A model generated the notes under the pieces. That model was not told where the DNA came from. It saw only the letters and a program-made list of their open reading frames with translations, and did no database searches. From NCBI GenBank assembly GCA_029933295.1, contig JAOZOL010000038.1, forward strand, positions 1 through 14,247: a DNA stretch of 14,247 nucleotides. Direction: 5' to 3'. Made by a program: the position numbers and the translations under genes. This DNA comes from Desulfobacterales bacterium (GTDB taxonomy: Bacteria; Desulfobacterota; Desulfobacteria; Desulfobacterales; Desulfosalsimonadaceae). This document shows, piece by piece, positions 1-7,656 of the stretch; within the stretch, counting starts at the first letter, position 1, and the number at the start of each line of letters is the position of its first letter.

Positions 1-406
1 CCTGTTTTTTCAAACTGTTTTTTAGCTTTTGTTCAAGTTCTTCATGAAGTTTTTTTTTCTTTTCCGCCTGTTCTGATTGAATGGATTTAATTTTTTCAAT
101 TTGCACTTTCTTTGATTTTTTGAATTTTTCCAGTTCATCTAAAATATTTGGTTGCGCTTCTTGAAACGGAATTTCTTCAATTTTTAAATGATCTTTGATA
201 AAAATCCGGGCGTCACCGGTTTTTTTCAGAATATCAATAATATTCAAATCTGTTAGTTTCAGACATAATCGATTACCTTCTTCCAAAGAAATGGAAAGTG
301 TACGGCAGATGTCTTCAATGGCCGGCGGTCCGGCATGGCTATGTTCATGGAGCCTGATAGCCGCCACGATAAGATGTGCTTTTGTATAAAAATTGTTTTT
401 TCCCAT
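1..406 (-). CDS. Unrecognised protein, predicted winged helix plus coiled coil (partial, C-terminus off the window)
   Basis: The reading frame is open from an ATG at 406-404 to the window edge, giving 135 residues with no stop. A GAGGA ribosome-binding site lies 7 bases upstream of the ATG, which supports this start, and a TATAAT-like hexamer lies on the minus strand at 435-430 without a good -35. Residues 1 to about 75 look like a small winged-helix fold: a helix (YTKAHLIVAAIRLHEH), then a helix-turn-helix-like stretch (IEDICRTLSISLEEGNRLC), then a short beta section ending in RIFIKDHLKIEEIP. From about residue 88 the chain is almost all K, E, Q and L, typical of a long coiled coil, and it continues out of the window. 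The gene is divergent from eno. I do not recognise a named family. A DNA-binding or structural role is inference from the fold pattern only. Confidence 0.72.
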   Translation of the reverse strand, partial: MGKNNFYTKAHLIVAAIRLHEHSHAGPPAIEDICRTLSISLEEGNRLCLKLTDLNIIDILKKTGDARIFIKDHLKIEEIPFQEAQPNILDELEKFKKSKKVQIEKIKSIQSEQAEKKKKLHEELEQKLKNSLKKQ

Positions 407-643
407 GCAGGAGTCCTCTTTAAACAGCAATTATATTTGATTTATGGAAGAAAAAAATCTTCTGCAGCATTACATTACATTTAGACCAGCATATATATAA
501 TCCAAAATTTATTTAAATATTACCGTGGTACGGAACCGAGTGCTTGACACCTTTTTATAATAATCGTATCATCCGGTCTGATTTTGTCAAGTTCATCACT
601 TTTCCATTAAATTCTTGAAAACGTATAAGACATGGAGGGTATC
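407..643. other. Divergent intergenic region before eno
   Basis: This 237-base AT-rich gap separates the divergent left-edge gene from eno. It contains the eno promoter candidate at 544-572, a run of TATATATAA near 491-499, a short inverted repeat (GAAGA, A-rich loop, TCTTC) near 448-463, and a tandem CATTACATTA stretch just before 480. No open reading frame with a ribosome-binding site, no RNA gene and no riboswitch-like structure was recognised. Confidence 0.6.
544..572 (+). promoter_or_regulatory. Sigma70-type promoter candidate for eno
   Basis: TTGACA at 544-549 matches the -35 consensus exactly. A 17-base spacer leads to TATCAT at 567-572, one mismatch from the -10 consensus. The predicted start of transcription is near 579, giving a leader of about 65 bases before the eno ATG. 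The same transcript could carry the closely packed genes downstream. This is read by eye; no transcript data are available. Confidence 0.65.
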
Positions 644-1918
644 ATGACGGATATTAATTATGTTTCCGCAAGAGAAATTCTTGATTCCAGGGGAAACCCG
701 ACCGTTGAAGTCGATCTGACACTTGAATGCGGTGCAAAGGGACGTGCTGCCGTGCCATCAGGTGCTTCAACGGGAACCCGTGAGGCACTCGAACTTAGAG
801 ATAAAGATGAAAATCGGTTCATGGGAAAAGGAGTCATAAACGCTGTTGAAAATATCAAAAATATTATTGCGCCGGAAATCATCGGCATGGATGCCATGGA
901 TCAGGTTGCACTTGACAATTTTATGATAAAACTGGACGGAACAGACAATAAATCCAAACTGGGTGCAAATGCCATGCTGGGTGTTTCCATGGCCGCATCC
1001 CGCGCGGCAGCCGAAGCATTTGGTCTTCCCTTATATAGATACATTGGCGGGTTGAACGCCAGAAACCTTCCGATTCCAATGATGAATATTGTTAATGGCG
1101 GCGCTCATGCCGCCAACAGCCTTGATATTCAGGAGTTCATGATCATTCCGGTCAGTGCTGACTGTATTGCCAAAGCGGTTCGCATGGGTTCTGAAACATT
1201 TCACAATTTAAAACGTATTCTTAAGGAAAAAGGCTTAAGCACAGCGGTTGGCGATGAGGGCGGATTTGCTCCTAATTTTTCGTCAAACGAAGAAGCCATC
1301 AAGGTCATTATGGATGCTATAACTGCTGCCGGTTATAAACCTGGAGAGGATATTGGCCTGGCAATTGACGCAGCTGCCAGTGAATTTTACAAAGATGGAA
1401 AATATATTCTTGCTTCAGAAAATAAAAAACTGACCGCCCTTGAAATGATAGAATATTATCATGAACTGGTGGACAAATATCCGCTTTTTGTCATTGAAGA
1501 CGGACTTGCTGAACAGGACTGGGACAACTGGGGAATAATGACGGAAAAACTCGGACAGCATGTGCAGATTGTCGGTGATGATATTTTTGTAACCAATCCT
1601 GAAATTTTTAAAAAAGGAATTGACAACGGTATCGCAAATTCCATCCTCATTAAGCTAAACCAGATCGGGACAGTTACTGAAACCCTTGAAACCATTGAAA
1701 TGGCAAAACAGGCCGGGTATACAACCGTTATTTCACACCGTTCAGGCGAAACAGAAGACCCGTATATTGCGGATTTTGTTGTAGGTGTTTCCGGCGGCCA
1801 GATTAAAACCGGTTCTTTGTCCAGAAGTGACAGGGTATCCAAATATAACCAGTTAATGAGAATTGAAGAAGAACTCGGAACCAGTGCCCGCATGTCGGAA
1901 AATGTTTTTACCGGATAA
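644..1918 (+). CDS. eno: Enolase (phosphopyruvate hydratase)
   Basis: Enolase interconverts 2-phosphoglycerate and phosphoenolpyruvate in the cytoplasm, in glycolysis and gluconeogenesis. The 424-residue product has the normal family length. The mobile loop SGASTG is at residues 39-44, the catalytic glutamates at E164 (DIQEF) and E205 (GDEGGFAP), and the catalytic lysine at K337. The HRSGE loop is at 365-369 and the substrate lysine at K388. The Mg-binding acids are D242, E285 and D312. All expected key residues are present. An in-frame ATG at 632 would add four residues, but GGAGGG at 634-639 overlaps that codon and is correctly spaced for the ATG at 644, so 644 is chosen. It is the first gene of the plus-strand series; the LolA-like gene begins 7 bases after its stop. 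Confidence 0.97.
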   Translation: MTDINYVSAREILDSRGNPTVEVDLTLECGAKGRAAVPSGASTGTREALELRDKDENRFMGKGVINAVENIKNIIAPEIIGMDAMDQVALDNFMIKLDGTDNKSKLGANAMLGVSMAASRAAAEAFGLPLYRYIGGLNARNLPIPMMNIVNGGAHAANSLDIQEFMIIPVSADCIAKAVRMGSETFHNLKRILKEKGLSTAVGDEGGFAPNFSSNEEAIKVIMDAITAAGYKPGEDIGLAIDAAASEFYKDGKYILASENKKLTALEMIEYYHELVDKYPLFVIEDGLAEQDWDNWGIMTEKLGQHVQIVGDDIFVTNPEIFKKGIDNGIANSILIKLNQIGTVTETLETIEMAKQAGYTTVISHRSGETEDPYIADFVVGVSGGQIKTGSLSRSDRVSKYNQLMRIEEELGTSARMSENVFTG

Positions 1919-1925
1919 ACACCTG

Positions 1926-2774
1926 ATGCGGTTGATTAACAAGCTTATTGGCTATTGCTTAGTATTCATAGGTTTACTGACTTTATTTTCTTTGTCGGCA
2001 AACTGCTATGTTCTTAAAGGACAACATGTCCTTGACCTGATGCTTGAAAAAAATAATCTTCCCAGACGTTTTTTTATCGATCAAACTCTGACGGTTTACA
2101 ATTCAGGTTTTTTTACGTTAAAAACGGAATATGAACAATGGGTTCGATATCAATTGCCTGAACAATTCCGGTCGGATATTAACTCTGATGATTTAAAACA
2201 GATAAATGTCGCGTCAGGGGATGATGCCCTGAGCATTATTGATGGCAGTGTTGTTTCGGAATCGGAAATATGGGCGGATCATTATAAGGATATTTTTTTT
2301 TATCGCTCCCGCGAAAAACTGGTAAAACGCCTGGAAGATCTGGGCATCGATTTTTCCGTTACAAGTCTGGGCCGGCTTGAAGGAACAATCTGTTATGTCA
2401 TTGGGGCCAGATATCCGGATGAGTCAGTCCCGCAATTATGGGTTACGAAAGATACATTTTTGCCCATGCGATGGATTTTTGACTTATCCGATCGTAATGA
2501 CGATATGGTATCCCTTGAAATTTTTTATAAAGAATGGAAAAAATATCATAAATCATGGTATCCGTCTAAAATAGAATTTTATCAGGGCCCGGAAATAATT
2601 CGCAGTATCGCTGTTCACAAAATCGAACTGAATCCTGGTTTTTCAAAAACGCTTTTTGATATTAAGAGTTTAAAAACGTATTATTTACCTCAAAAAGTTC
2701 AAGAGGTGTTGCCTGATGCCGTGCAAAGTGATATTGAAAAACGCATACAGGATTTTAAAAAAATTTACGAATGA
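1926..2774 (+). CDS. Secreted LolA-like protein (outer-membrane lipoprotein-sorting type)
   Basis: From the ATG at 1926 the product is 282 residues and opens with a clear export signal: basic MRLINK, a hydrophobic stretch to about residue 24, then SANC. Cys27 might suggest a lipoprotein, but Asn at -1 fits a lipobox poorly, so cleavage near A25 by signal peptidase I is as likely. The mature part is rich in short beta strands, with an element near the middle (YVIGARYPDESVPQLWVTKD then FLPMRW) that resembles the convex-sheet LolA/LolB-like fold used to carry lipids or lipoproteins through the periplasm. It is larger than classical LolA (about 200 residues), so the exact cargo is unknown. An ATG at 1902 and a TTG at 1863 overlap eno and have no better ribosome-binding site. 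Translation is probably coupled to eno. The fold assignment is by eye and moderately sure. Confidence 0.62.
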   Translation: MRLINKLIGYCLVFIGLLTLFSLSANCYVLKGQHVLDLMLEKNNLPRRFFIDQTLTVYNSGFFTLKTEYEQWVRYQLPEQFRSDINSDDLKQINVASGDDALSIIDGSVVSESEIWADHYKDIFFYRSREKLVKRLEDLGIDFSVTSLGRLEGTICYVIGARYPDESVPQLWVTKDTFLPMRWIFDLSDRNDDMVSLEIFYKEWKKYHKSWYPSKIEFYQGPEIIRSIAVHKIELNPGFSKTLFDIKSLKTYYLPQKVQEVLPDAVQSDIEKRIQDFKKIYE

Positions 2775-2800
2775 TATTCATTAATTTTGAGGGTTGATAA

Positions 2801-4471
2801 ATGACTGGAAAGGCGAAGTTTATATTTGTTACGGGTGGTGTTCTATCCTCGCTTGGGAAAGGCCTGGCTGCTGCTTCCATCGGAGCTCTTCTTGAAAGCC
2901 GGGGGCTTAAAGTCACGATTTTAAAATTAGATCCCTATATTAATGTTGACCCCGGAACAATGAATCCGTTTCAACATGGTGAAGTCTTTGTCACGGATGA
3001 CGGTACTGAAACCGATCTTGATCTGGGTCATTATGAACGGTTTGTGAACGTCAGATTAAATGCAGATCATAACTTTACAACCGGAAAAATTTATAATTCT
3101 GTAATTACAAAGGAAAGAAGAGGAGATTATCTCGGGGGCACGGTTCAGGTTATACCGCATATTACGGATGAAATTAAAAACAGCATCAAACAGGGAATTG
3201 ATGATGCGGATATTGTGATTGTCGAGATCGGAGGTACAATTGGTGATATCGAAAGTCTTCCTTTTCTTGAGGCAATCAGACAGTTTCGTTTTGATGTGGG
3301 CAAAGAAAATGTATTGTACATACATCTTACCTTTGTGCCTTATATAGCGGCTGCCGGAGAAGTTAAAACAAAACCAACTCAGCATAGCGTTAAGGAATTG
3401 CGAAGCATCGGTATTCAACCGGATATTCTTCTTTGCCGAACGGATCGATTTTTGCCAAAAGAGATAAAAGCAAAAATCGCATTATTCTGTAACGTCAGCC
3501 AGGATGCGGTCTTTACCGCAAAAGATGTGGATTGTATTTACGAAGTGCCGCTTGTTTTTAACAAGGAGGGACTAGATCGAAAAATATTGGAATTGTTGAA
3601 TGTATGGACCGGTTCGCCGAGATTAGATAAATGGCAACGATTTAACGACAAAGTCAAAAATCCATCCCATTCGGTCAGGATTGCAATCGTTGGAAAATAT
3701 ACGGATTTAATCGAGTCGTATAAGAGTTTGAATGAAGCTTTGTTCCATGGTGGCATTGATAACGATTCAAAAGTTGACCTTTTGTTCATTGATTCAGGAA
3801 CACTGGATACGGATAATTATGAAAAAGTTCTGTCAGAAGCCGACGGTATTCTGGTCCCGGGGGGATTCGGTTCCCGGGGAGTGGAAGGAAAAATTTTGTC
3901 GGTGAAATATGCCAGGGAAAATAAGATTCCATACTTTGGAATATGCCTTGGAATGCAGCTTGCGGTTGTGGAATTTGCAAGGAATGTGGCTAAAATGAAA
4001 GATGCACACAGCTCGGAATTTAACCCTGAAACAAAATTGCCGGTGATTTATTTAATGCGTGAATGGTTTGATGAAAAGACCCAAACGGTCCAGAAAAGGG
4101 ATGACACCTCGGATAAAGGGGCAAGCATGAGGCTCGGCGCCTATCCCTGTAAAATCGTAAAAAAGGATTCTAAGGCATTTAAAGCTTATCAGGTGGATAA
4201 AATTTCTGAACGGCACCGTCACCGCTATGAATTTAATAACGACTATATGAAAAAGCTGGAAGAAAACGGGCTGACGATTTCCGGTCTTTCCCCCAAGGGA
4301 GATCTGGTTGAAATCGTTGAACTTAAAGATCACCCATGGTTTCTTGGGTGTCAATTTCATCCGGAATTTAAATCCCGTCCCATGAACCCCCATCCTTTAT
4401 TTCGTGAATTTATTAAAGCATCCCTTGCAAAGAAAACAAAAAAAAAGAAAAAAACTGGTAAAGCGAAATGA
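2801..4471 (+). CDS. pyrG: CTP synthase (glutamine-hydrolysing)
   Basis: CTP synthase makes CTP from UTP, ATP and glutamine, the last step of pyrimidine nucleotide synthesis. The 556-residue product has the N-terminal amidoligase domain, beginning FIFVTGGVLSSLGKGLAAAS with its P-loop-like segment, then DPYINVDPGTMNPFQHGEVF and EIGGTIGDIES. A C-terminal class I glutaminase domain follows: the oxyanion loop LVPGGFGSRG, the nucleophile Cys382 in GICLGMQ, and the HPEF triad (His520, Glu522). All catalytic residues are present. A GAGGGT ribosome-binding site precedes the ATG. The last 16 residues are nearly all Lys (KKTKKKKKTGKAK), a basic tail past the end of the glutaminase fold. It lies between the LolA-like gene and the LD-carboxypeptidase gene on the same strand with short gaps. 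Confidence 0.97.
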   Translation: MTGKAKFIFVTGGVLSSLGKGLAAASIGALLESRGLKVTILKLDPYINVDPGTMNPFQHGEVFVTDDGTETDLDLGHYERFVNVRLNADHNFTTGKIYNSVITKERRGDYLGGTVQVIPHITDEIKNSIKQGIDDADIVIVEIGGTIGDIESLPFLEAIRQFRFDVGKENVLYIHLTFVPYIAAAGEVKTKPTQHSVKELRSIGIQPDILLCRTDRFLPKEIKAKIALFCNVSQDAVFTAKDVDCIYEVPLVFNKEGLDRKILELLNVWTGSPRLDKWQRFNDKVKNPSHSVRIAIVGKYTDLIESYKSLNEALFHGGIDNDSKVDLLFIDSGTLDTDNYEKVLSEADGILVPGGFGSRGVEGKILSVKYARENKIPYFGICLGMQLAVVEFARNVAKMKDAHSSEFNPETKLPVIYLMREWFDEKTQTVQKRDDTSDKGASMRLGAYPCKIVKKDSKAFKAYQVDKISERHRHRYEFNNDYMKKLEENGLTISGLSPKGDLVEIVELKDHPWFLGCQFHPEFKSRPMNPHPLFREFIKASLAKKTKKKKKTGKAK

Positions 4472-4489
4472 AGAATAAACACTGCAATT

Positions 4490-5413
4490 ATGCCGAGTGA
4501 TCATCAAATTCAAACCATCCTGCCGAAAAGTCTTTCACCCGGAGACAACATTGGTATTATTGCGCCGGCCAGTCCTTTTGATAAAAATAAATTTTTAAAA
4601 GGGATTGCCGTTTTAGAATCAATCGGATTTAAGACTGTTTTTTCTCAAAAAATTTTTGAAGCACATGAATTTCTTGCGGGTTCAGATCCGCACCGTGCGC
4701 ATCTGCTTAATTCAATGTTTGCCGATCCTTCCATTAAAGCCATCTGGTGTGCCAGGGGCGGGTATGGATCACTCCGGATACTGCCTTTAATTGATTATAA
4801 CATTGTTAGCTCCAATCCCAAGGTGTTTATCGGATGCAGTGATATTTCAGCCATATTAAATATATTTTTATCAAAATGCGGGCTGGTCACGTTCCATGGC
4901 CCGATGATAGAATCATTGGGGTATGCAAATAAACAAACGATTCAGGCGTTAAATGATATTCTTTTGACCGATCAACCCCTTACATTAAAATCTGAAAATA
5001 AATTTGTCATTTCTTCCGGTACAGCCTCCGGCGTTGTTGCCGGCGGGAATCTGACCACATTATGTCATTTAACGGGGACTCCTTTTTCACCGAATTTGAA
5101 AAAAAAAATTCTTTTAATTGAAGATGTCGGCGAAGCACCTTATCGAATTGACCGGATGCTTACCCAAATGAAACTTGCAGGCAGTTTTAGGCAAATAGCC
5201 GGTGTTATTTTAGGTTTATTTAAAAACTGCGGGGAATCCGATCAAATATATCGTATTGTTGATGATGCATTTTCAGACTTTCATATTCCTGTTCTGGCCG
5301 GTTTTAATATCGGCCATGACGAACCTAATTTAACGGTTCCCATTGGAATCAAAGCCCGGATTGATACGGACAAAGGATGCCTTTCATACCTTGAATCTCC
5401 GTTTAGGACATGA
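4490..5413 (+). CDS. ldcA: LD-carboxypeptidase, peptidase family S66 (muropeptide trimming)
   Basis: Family S66 enzymes remove the terminal D-alanine from peptidoglycan tetrapeptides, in the cytoplasm during cell-wall recycling. The 307-residue product has the normal length. It starts with the typical LSPGDNIGIIAPASP strand, contains ARGGYGS, and has the catalytic triad in family context: Ser117 (GCSDIS), Glu211 (LLIEDVGEAPYRIDRML) and His276 (FNIGHDEPN). There is no signal peptide, so a cytoplasmic location is expected. Some S66 members instead cut microcin C-like peptides, so substrate is inferred from the cell-wall neighbours. The start has only a weak ribosome-binding site, and no other start codon is near. 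The next gene begins one base after the stop, so the two are likely translated together. The coding region contains a run of ten A at 5099-5108. Confidence 0.9.
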   Translation: MPSDHQIQTILPKSLSPGDNIGIIAPASPFDKNKFLKGIAVLESIGFKTVFSQKIFEAHEFLAGSDPHRAHLLNSMFADPSIKAIWCARGGYGSLRILPLIDYNIVSSNPKVFIGCSDISAILNIFLSKCGLVTFHGPMIESLGYANKQTIQALNDILLTDQPLTLKSENKFVISSGTASGVVAGGNLTTLCHLTGTPFSPNLKKKILLIEDVGEAPYRIDRMLTQMKLAGSFRQIAGVILGLFKNCGESDQIYRIVDDAFSDFHIPVLAGFNIGHDEPNLTVPIGIKARIDTDKGCLSYLESPFRT

Positions 5414-5414
5414 T

Positions 5415-6485
5415 ATGAAATCAGTCCATTCTTTGATGCAACAGGCAGTTTCCGAAAAAATATTTCCCGGCGGTGTACTTCTGGTTTCAAAATCCGGTTC
5501 CGTTATATTCAACGAAACTTACGGAATGGCCAATATCTTCACCAAGCAACCGGTCACGCATGATACGGTTTTTGATCTGGCATCTTTGACAAAGCCCCTG
5601 GCAACCACTCCTGCCGTAATGATATTAATACAGGAAGGCAAACTAGAATTAGATCAAACACTTGGTTCAATTATTCCGGAATTAAAAAATACGCCAAAAT
5701 CTAAAATTCAGATAAGGCATCTGTTATCTCACACATCCGGCCTGCCGGATTACCGCCCATATTACTTGAAGTTGAAAAATTTCCCGGCGAAACTGCGAAA
5801 AAAAACATTAAGAGAATATTTAGTAAAGGAGCCGCTGATATCTTCCATAGAAGAAAAAACAATTTACAGTGACCTCGGCTTTATGGTGCTTGCCTGGGTG
5901 ATTGAAACGACTGCCGGCTGCCGATTAGATCAATTTATAAACCAAAAGGTTTATCAACCTTTAGGGTTAACGGATTTATTTTTCATTGATCTTGAAGATG
6001 ACATCCCTGAAAAATCGTATGCGGCAACGGAAAAATGTCCCTGGCGCAACATGTTGTTGAGCGGGATGGTTCACGATGAAAACGCCTTTACGATCGGCGG
6101 TATTTCCGGGCATGCCGGTTTGTTTGGTACAGTCGACTCAGTACATAAATTATTAATCGAATTATTAAACAGCTATAAAGGTGTTTCACACAAAAAAAAA
6201 TTTGCGGGAAAACTGGTAAGGCAGTTTCTGGATCGAAAAACCGGGGATGCACGGGCTCTTGGATTCGATGTCCCGTCAAAGGAAGGGTCCAGTTGCGGTG
6301 ATTTTTTTACAAAAGCAGCAACCGTCGGGCATCTGGGCTTTACCGGGACATCTTTCTGGATGGATTTAAACCAGATGATCATAGTGATTCTTTTAACCAA
6401 TCGTATTCATCCGACCCGCAAAAATGAAGGTATAAAAAAATTCAGACCCAAGCTCCATAATGCGGTGATGAAACAGATTTTGTAA
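5415..6485 (+). CDS. Serine hydrolase of the beta-lactamase / class C PBP fold
   Basis: The 356-residue product has the layout of the Beta-lactamase (PF00144) family, which includes AmpC-like enzymes, DD-peptidases, D-amino-acid amidases and esterases. The nucleophile motif is Ser57-Leu-Thr-Lys60 within FDLASLTKP. The second motif is Tyr151-Ser-Asp153 (YSDLGF) where AmpC has YxN. The third motif is His306-Leu-Gly308 in GHLGFTGTSFWMD, replacing KTG. HLLSHTSGLPDY and GHAGLFGT are also family hallmarks. No clear signal peptide is visible. The ATG at 5415 is preceded by AGGA six bases upstream; a longer TTG reading from 5343 would overlap ldcA by 71 bases and is not needed. The HxG form fits peptidase or esterase members better than true beta-lactamases. 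Linkage with ldcA suggests cell-wall peptide processing, but the substrate is unknown. Confidence 0.88.
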   Translation: MKSVHSLMQQAVSEKIFPGGVLLVSKSGSVIFNETYGMANIFTKQPVTHDTVFDLASLTKPLATTPAVMILIQEGKLELDQTLGSIIPELKNTPKSKIQIRHLLSHTSGLPDYRPYYLKLKNFPAKLRKKTLREYLVKEPLISSIEEKTIYSDLGFMVLAWVIETTAGCRLDQFINQKVYQPLGLTDLFFIDLEDDIPEKSYAATEKCPWRNMLLSGMVHDENAFTIGGISGHAGLFGTVDSVHKLLIELLNSYKGVSHKKKFAGKLVRQFLDRKTGDARALGFDVPSKEGSSCGDFFTKAATVGHLGFTGTSFWMDLNQMIIVILLTNRIHPTRKNEGIKKFRPKLHNAVMKQIL

Positions 6486-6557
6486 CAAGATATTTTATTC
6501 TTGTATTCGAAACCTGTTTCTGTTAGCCATATGCTTTATTCGGAGTCCGCATCAAAT

Positions 6558-6571
6558 CGGTTTTAAAACCG
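6558..6571. promoter_or_regulatory. Perfect 14-bp palindrome upstream of mreB
   Basis: CGGTTTTAAAACCG is perfectly self-complementary and lies 45 bases before the mreB start, in the only gap larger than 30 bases between eno and glnS. It could be a regulator site or part of the mreB control region. It is too short and too AT-rich, and lacks a following T-run, to be called a terminator. A weaker repeat, GAAAC-CT-GTTTC, sits at 6509-6520. No confident -35/-10 pair was found in 6486-6600. Confidence 0.35.
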
Positions 6572-6600
6572 TAAATCTGATATTTATTTTCTGTGTGTGC

Positions 6601-6618
6601 AGGGAGGCTTAAACTTTG
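6601..6618 (+). promoter_or_regulatory. Strong ribosome-binding site that fixes a TTG start for mreB
   Basis: AGGGAGG at 6601-6607 is followed after 8 bases by TTG at 6616-6618. An in-frame TAA at 6610-6612 rules out any start further upstream. The protein from this TTG aligns naturally with the MreB N-terminus (FSNDIAIDLGTANT beginning at residue 10), so TTG is the initiation codon. Confidence 0.85.
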
Positions 6619-7653
6619 TTTTTAGATTCATTGCTAGGCGTCTTTTCAAATGATATTGCCATTGACCTTGGAACAGCCAATACCCTTGTTTTTGTTAAAG
6701 GCAAAGGAATTATTTTAAGAGAGCCTTCGGTTGTTGCGGTTCGAACGGATAATCGAATAAAAAACCGGGTTCTGGCAGTCGGTCTTGAAGCTAAAAATAT
6801 GCTGGGTCGAACACCGGGTAATATCGTTGCTATCCGTCCCATGCATGACGGAGTCATTGCCGATTTTGACGTCACTGAGGCGATGCTCAGGCATTTTATC
6901 CGTAAAGTCCACAACCGCCGCACATTTGTCCGGCCGCGAACGATTATTGCTGTTCCGACCGGCATTACACCGGTTGAAAAACGCGCTGTTAAGGAGGCTG
7001 CCGAATCGGCCGGATCAAGGGAAGTCTTTTTAATTGAAGAACCCATGGCCGCCGCCATAGGCGCCGGTCTCCCCATTACCGAACCCACCTGTAATATGGT
7101 GGTGGATATCGGAGGCGGAACGACCGAAGTCGCCGTGATATCACTTGCAGGGATCGTATACAGCCGCTCGATTCGTGTAGCCGGCGACAAGATGGATACG
7201 GCGATCATGCAGTATATCAAAAGAAAATATAATCTTTTGATCGGTGAACGGACCGCTGAAATTATCAAGATAACGATCGGAAATGCTTATCCGGATTCGG
7301 AAAATTATGAAACCATTGAAGTCAAAGGACGAGATCTTGTATCCGGTATTCCAAAGATTCTGGCAATCGACTCGGAAGAAGTCAGAGTCGCCATTTCCGA
7401 ACAGATTGATGCAATTGTTGAAGTAACAAAAATTGTTTTAGAACAGACCCCACCGGAATTGTCGGCTGACATTGTCGATAGCGGTATTGTGTTGACAGGC
7501 GGCGGCGCGCTGTTGAAGAATCTTGACAAATTGTTAAGGGAAGAAACAGGCCTTCCGATTATGGTTACAGAAGATCCCCTATCAACAGTTGCGTTAGGTA
7601 CCGGCATGATGCTTAACAGTTTTGAAATCCTACGACAGGTCGTTATTGATTAG
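6616..7653 (+). CDS. mreB: Rod-shape actin homologue MreB
   Basis: MreB polymerises as membrane-bound actin-like filaments that orient cell-wall elongation. The 345-residue product shows the actin-fold signatures in order: phosphate-1 loop DLGTANTLVFVKG from residue 17, EPSVVAV, the phosphate-2 loop DIGGGTTEVAV from about residue 164, and the adenosine motif SGIVLTGGGALLKNL near the C-terminus. Length matches the family. The short hydrophobic start (MFLDSLLGVF) resembles the membrane-binding amphipathic end found in many MreBs. The initiation codon is TTG. mreC begins three bases after its stop, so mreB, mreC, mreD and mrdA form a translationally coupled set. A full-length minus-strand frame opposite it is a shadow. 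Confidence 0.97.
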   Translation: MFLDSLLGVFSNDIAIDLGTANTLVFVKGKGIILREPSVVAVRTDNRIKNRVLAVGLEAKNMLGRTPGNIVAIRPMHDGVIADFDVTEAMLRHFIRKVHNRRTFVRPRTIIAVPTGITPVEKRAVKEAAESAGSREVFLIEEPMAAAIGAGLPITEPTCNMVVDIGGGTTEVAVISLAGIVYSRSIRVAGDKMDTAIMQYIKRKYNLLIGERTAEIIKITIGNAYPDSENYETIEVKGRDLVSGIPKILAIDSEEVRVAISEQIDAIVEVTKIVLEQTPPELSADIVDSGIVLTGGGALLKNLDKLLREETGLPIMVTEDPLSTVALGTGMMLNSFEILRQVVID

Positions 7654-7656
7654 CCC

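Noticed and set aside
195..389. Plus-strand 64-residue open frame at the left edge
   Set aside because: It lies opposite the minus-strand partial gene that has a good ribosome-binding site and a sensible fold pattern; the plus frame has neither.
556..561. TATAAT at 556-561 as the -10 element of the eno promoter
   Set aside because: It is only six bases after the TTGACA and has no -35 match 17 bases upstream; TATCAT at 567-572 has the right spacing.
1459..1893. Minus-strand 144-residue frame opposite eno
   Set aside because: It is fully inside eno on the other strand and has no recognisable motif, so it is a shadow.
1863..1925. N-terminal extension of the LolA-like protein from a TTG inside eno
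   Set aside because: The signal peptide starts naturally at the ATG at 1926, and the extension is simply eno read in another frame.
4433..4471. Lysine-rich pyrG tail as a sign of a frameshift
   Set aside because: The glutaminase domain is complete before the tail and the frame closes cleanly just before ldcA; charged tails occur in CTP synthases.
6486..6503. CAAGA...TCTTG hairpin after the serine hydrolase as a terminator
   Set aside because: The stem is only five base pairs with little G+C and no proper T-run follows, so a terminator is not supported.
6609..7268. Long minus-strand open frame (219 residues) opposite mreB
   Set aside because: The mreB frame is certain from its motifs. The antisense frame has low-complexity Ser/Thr/Arg/Ile content typical of a codon-bias shadow.
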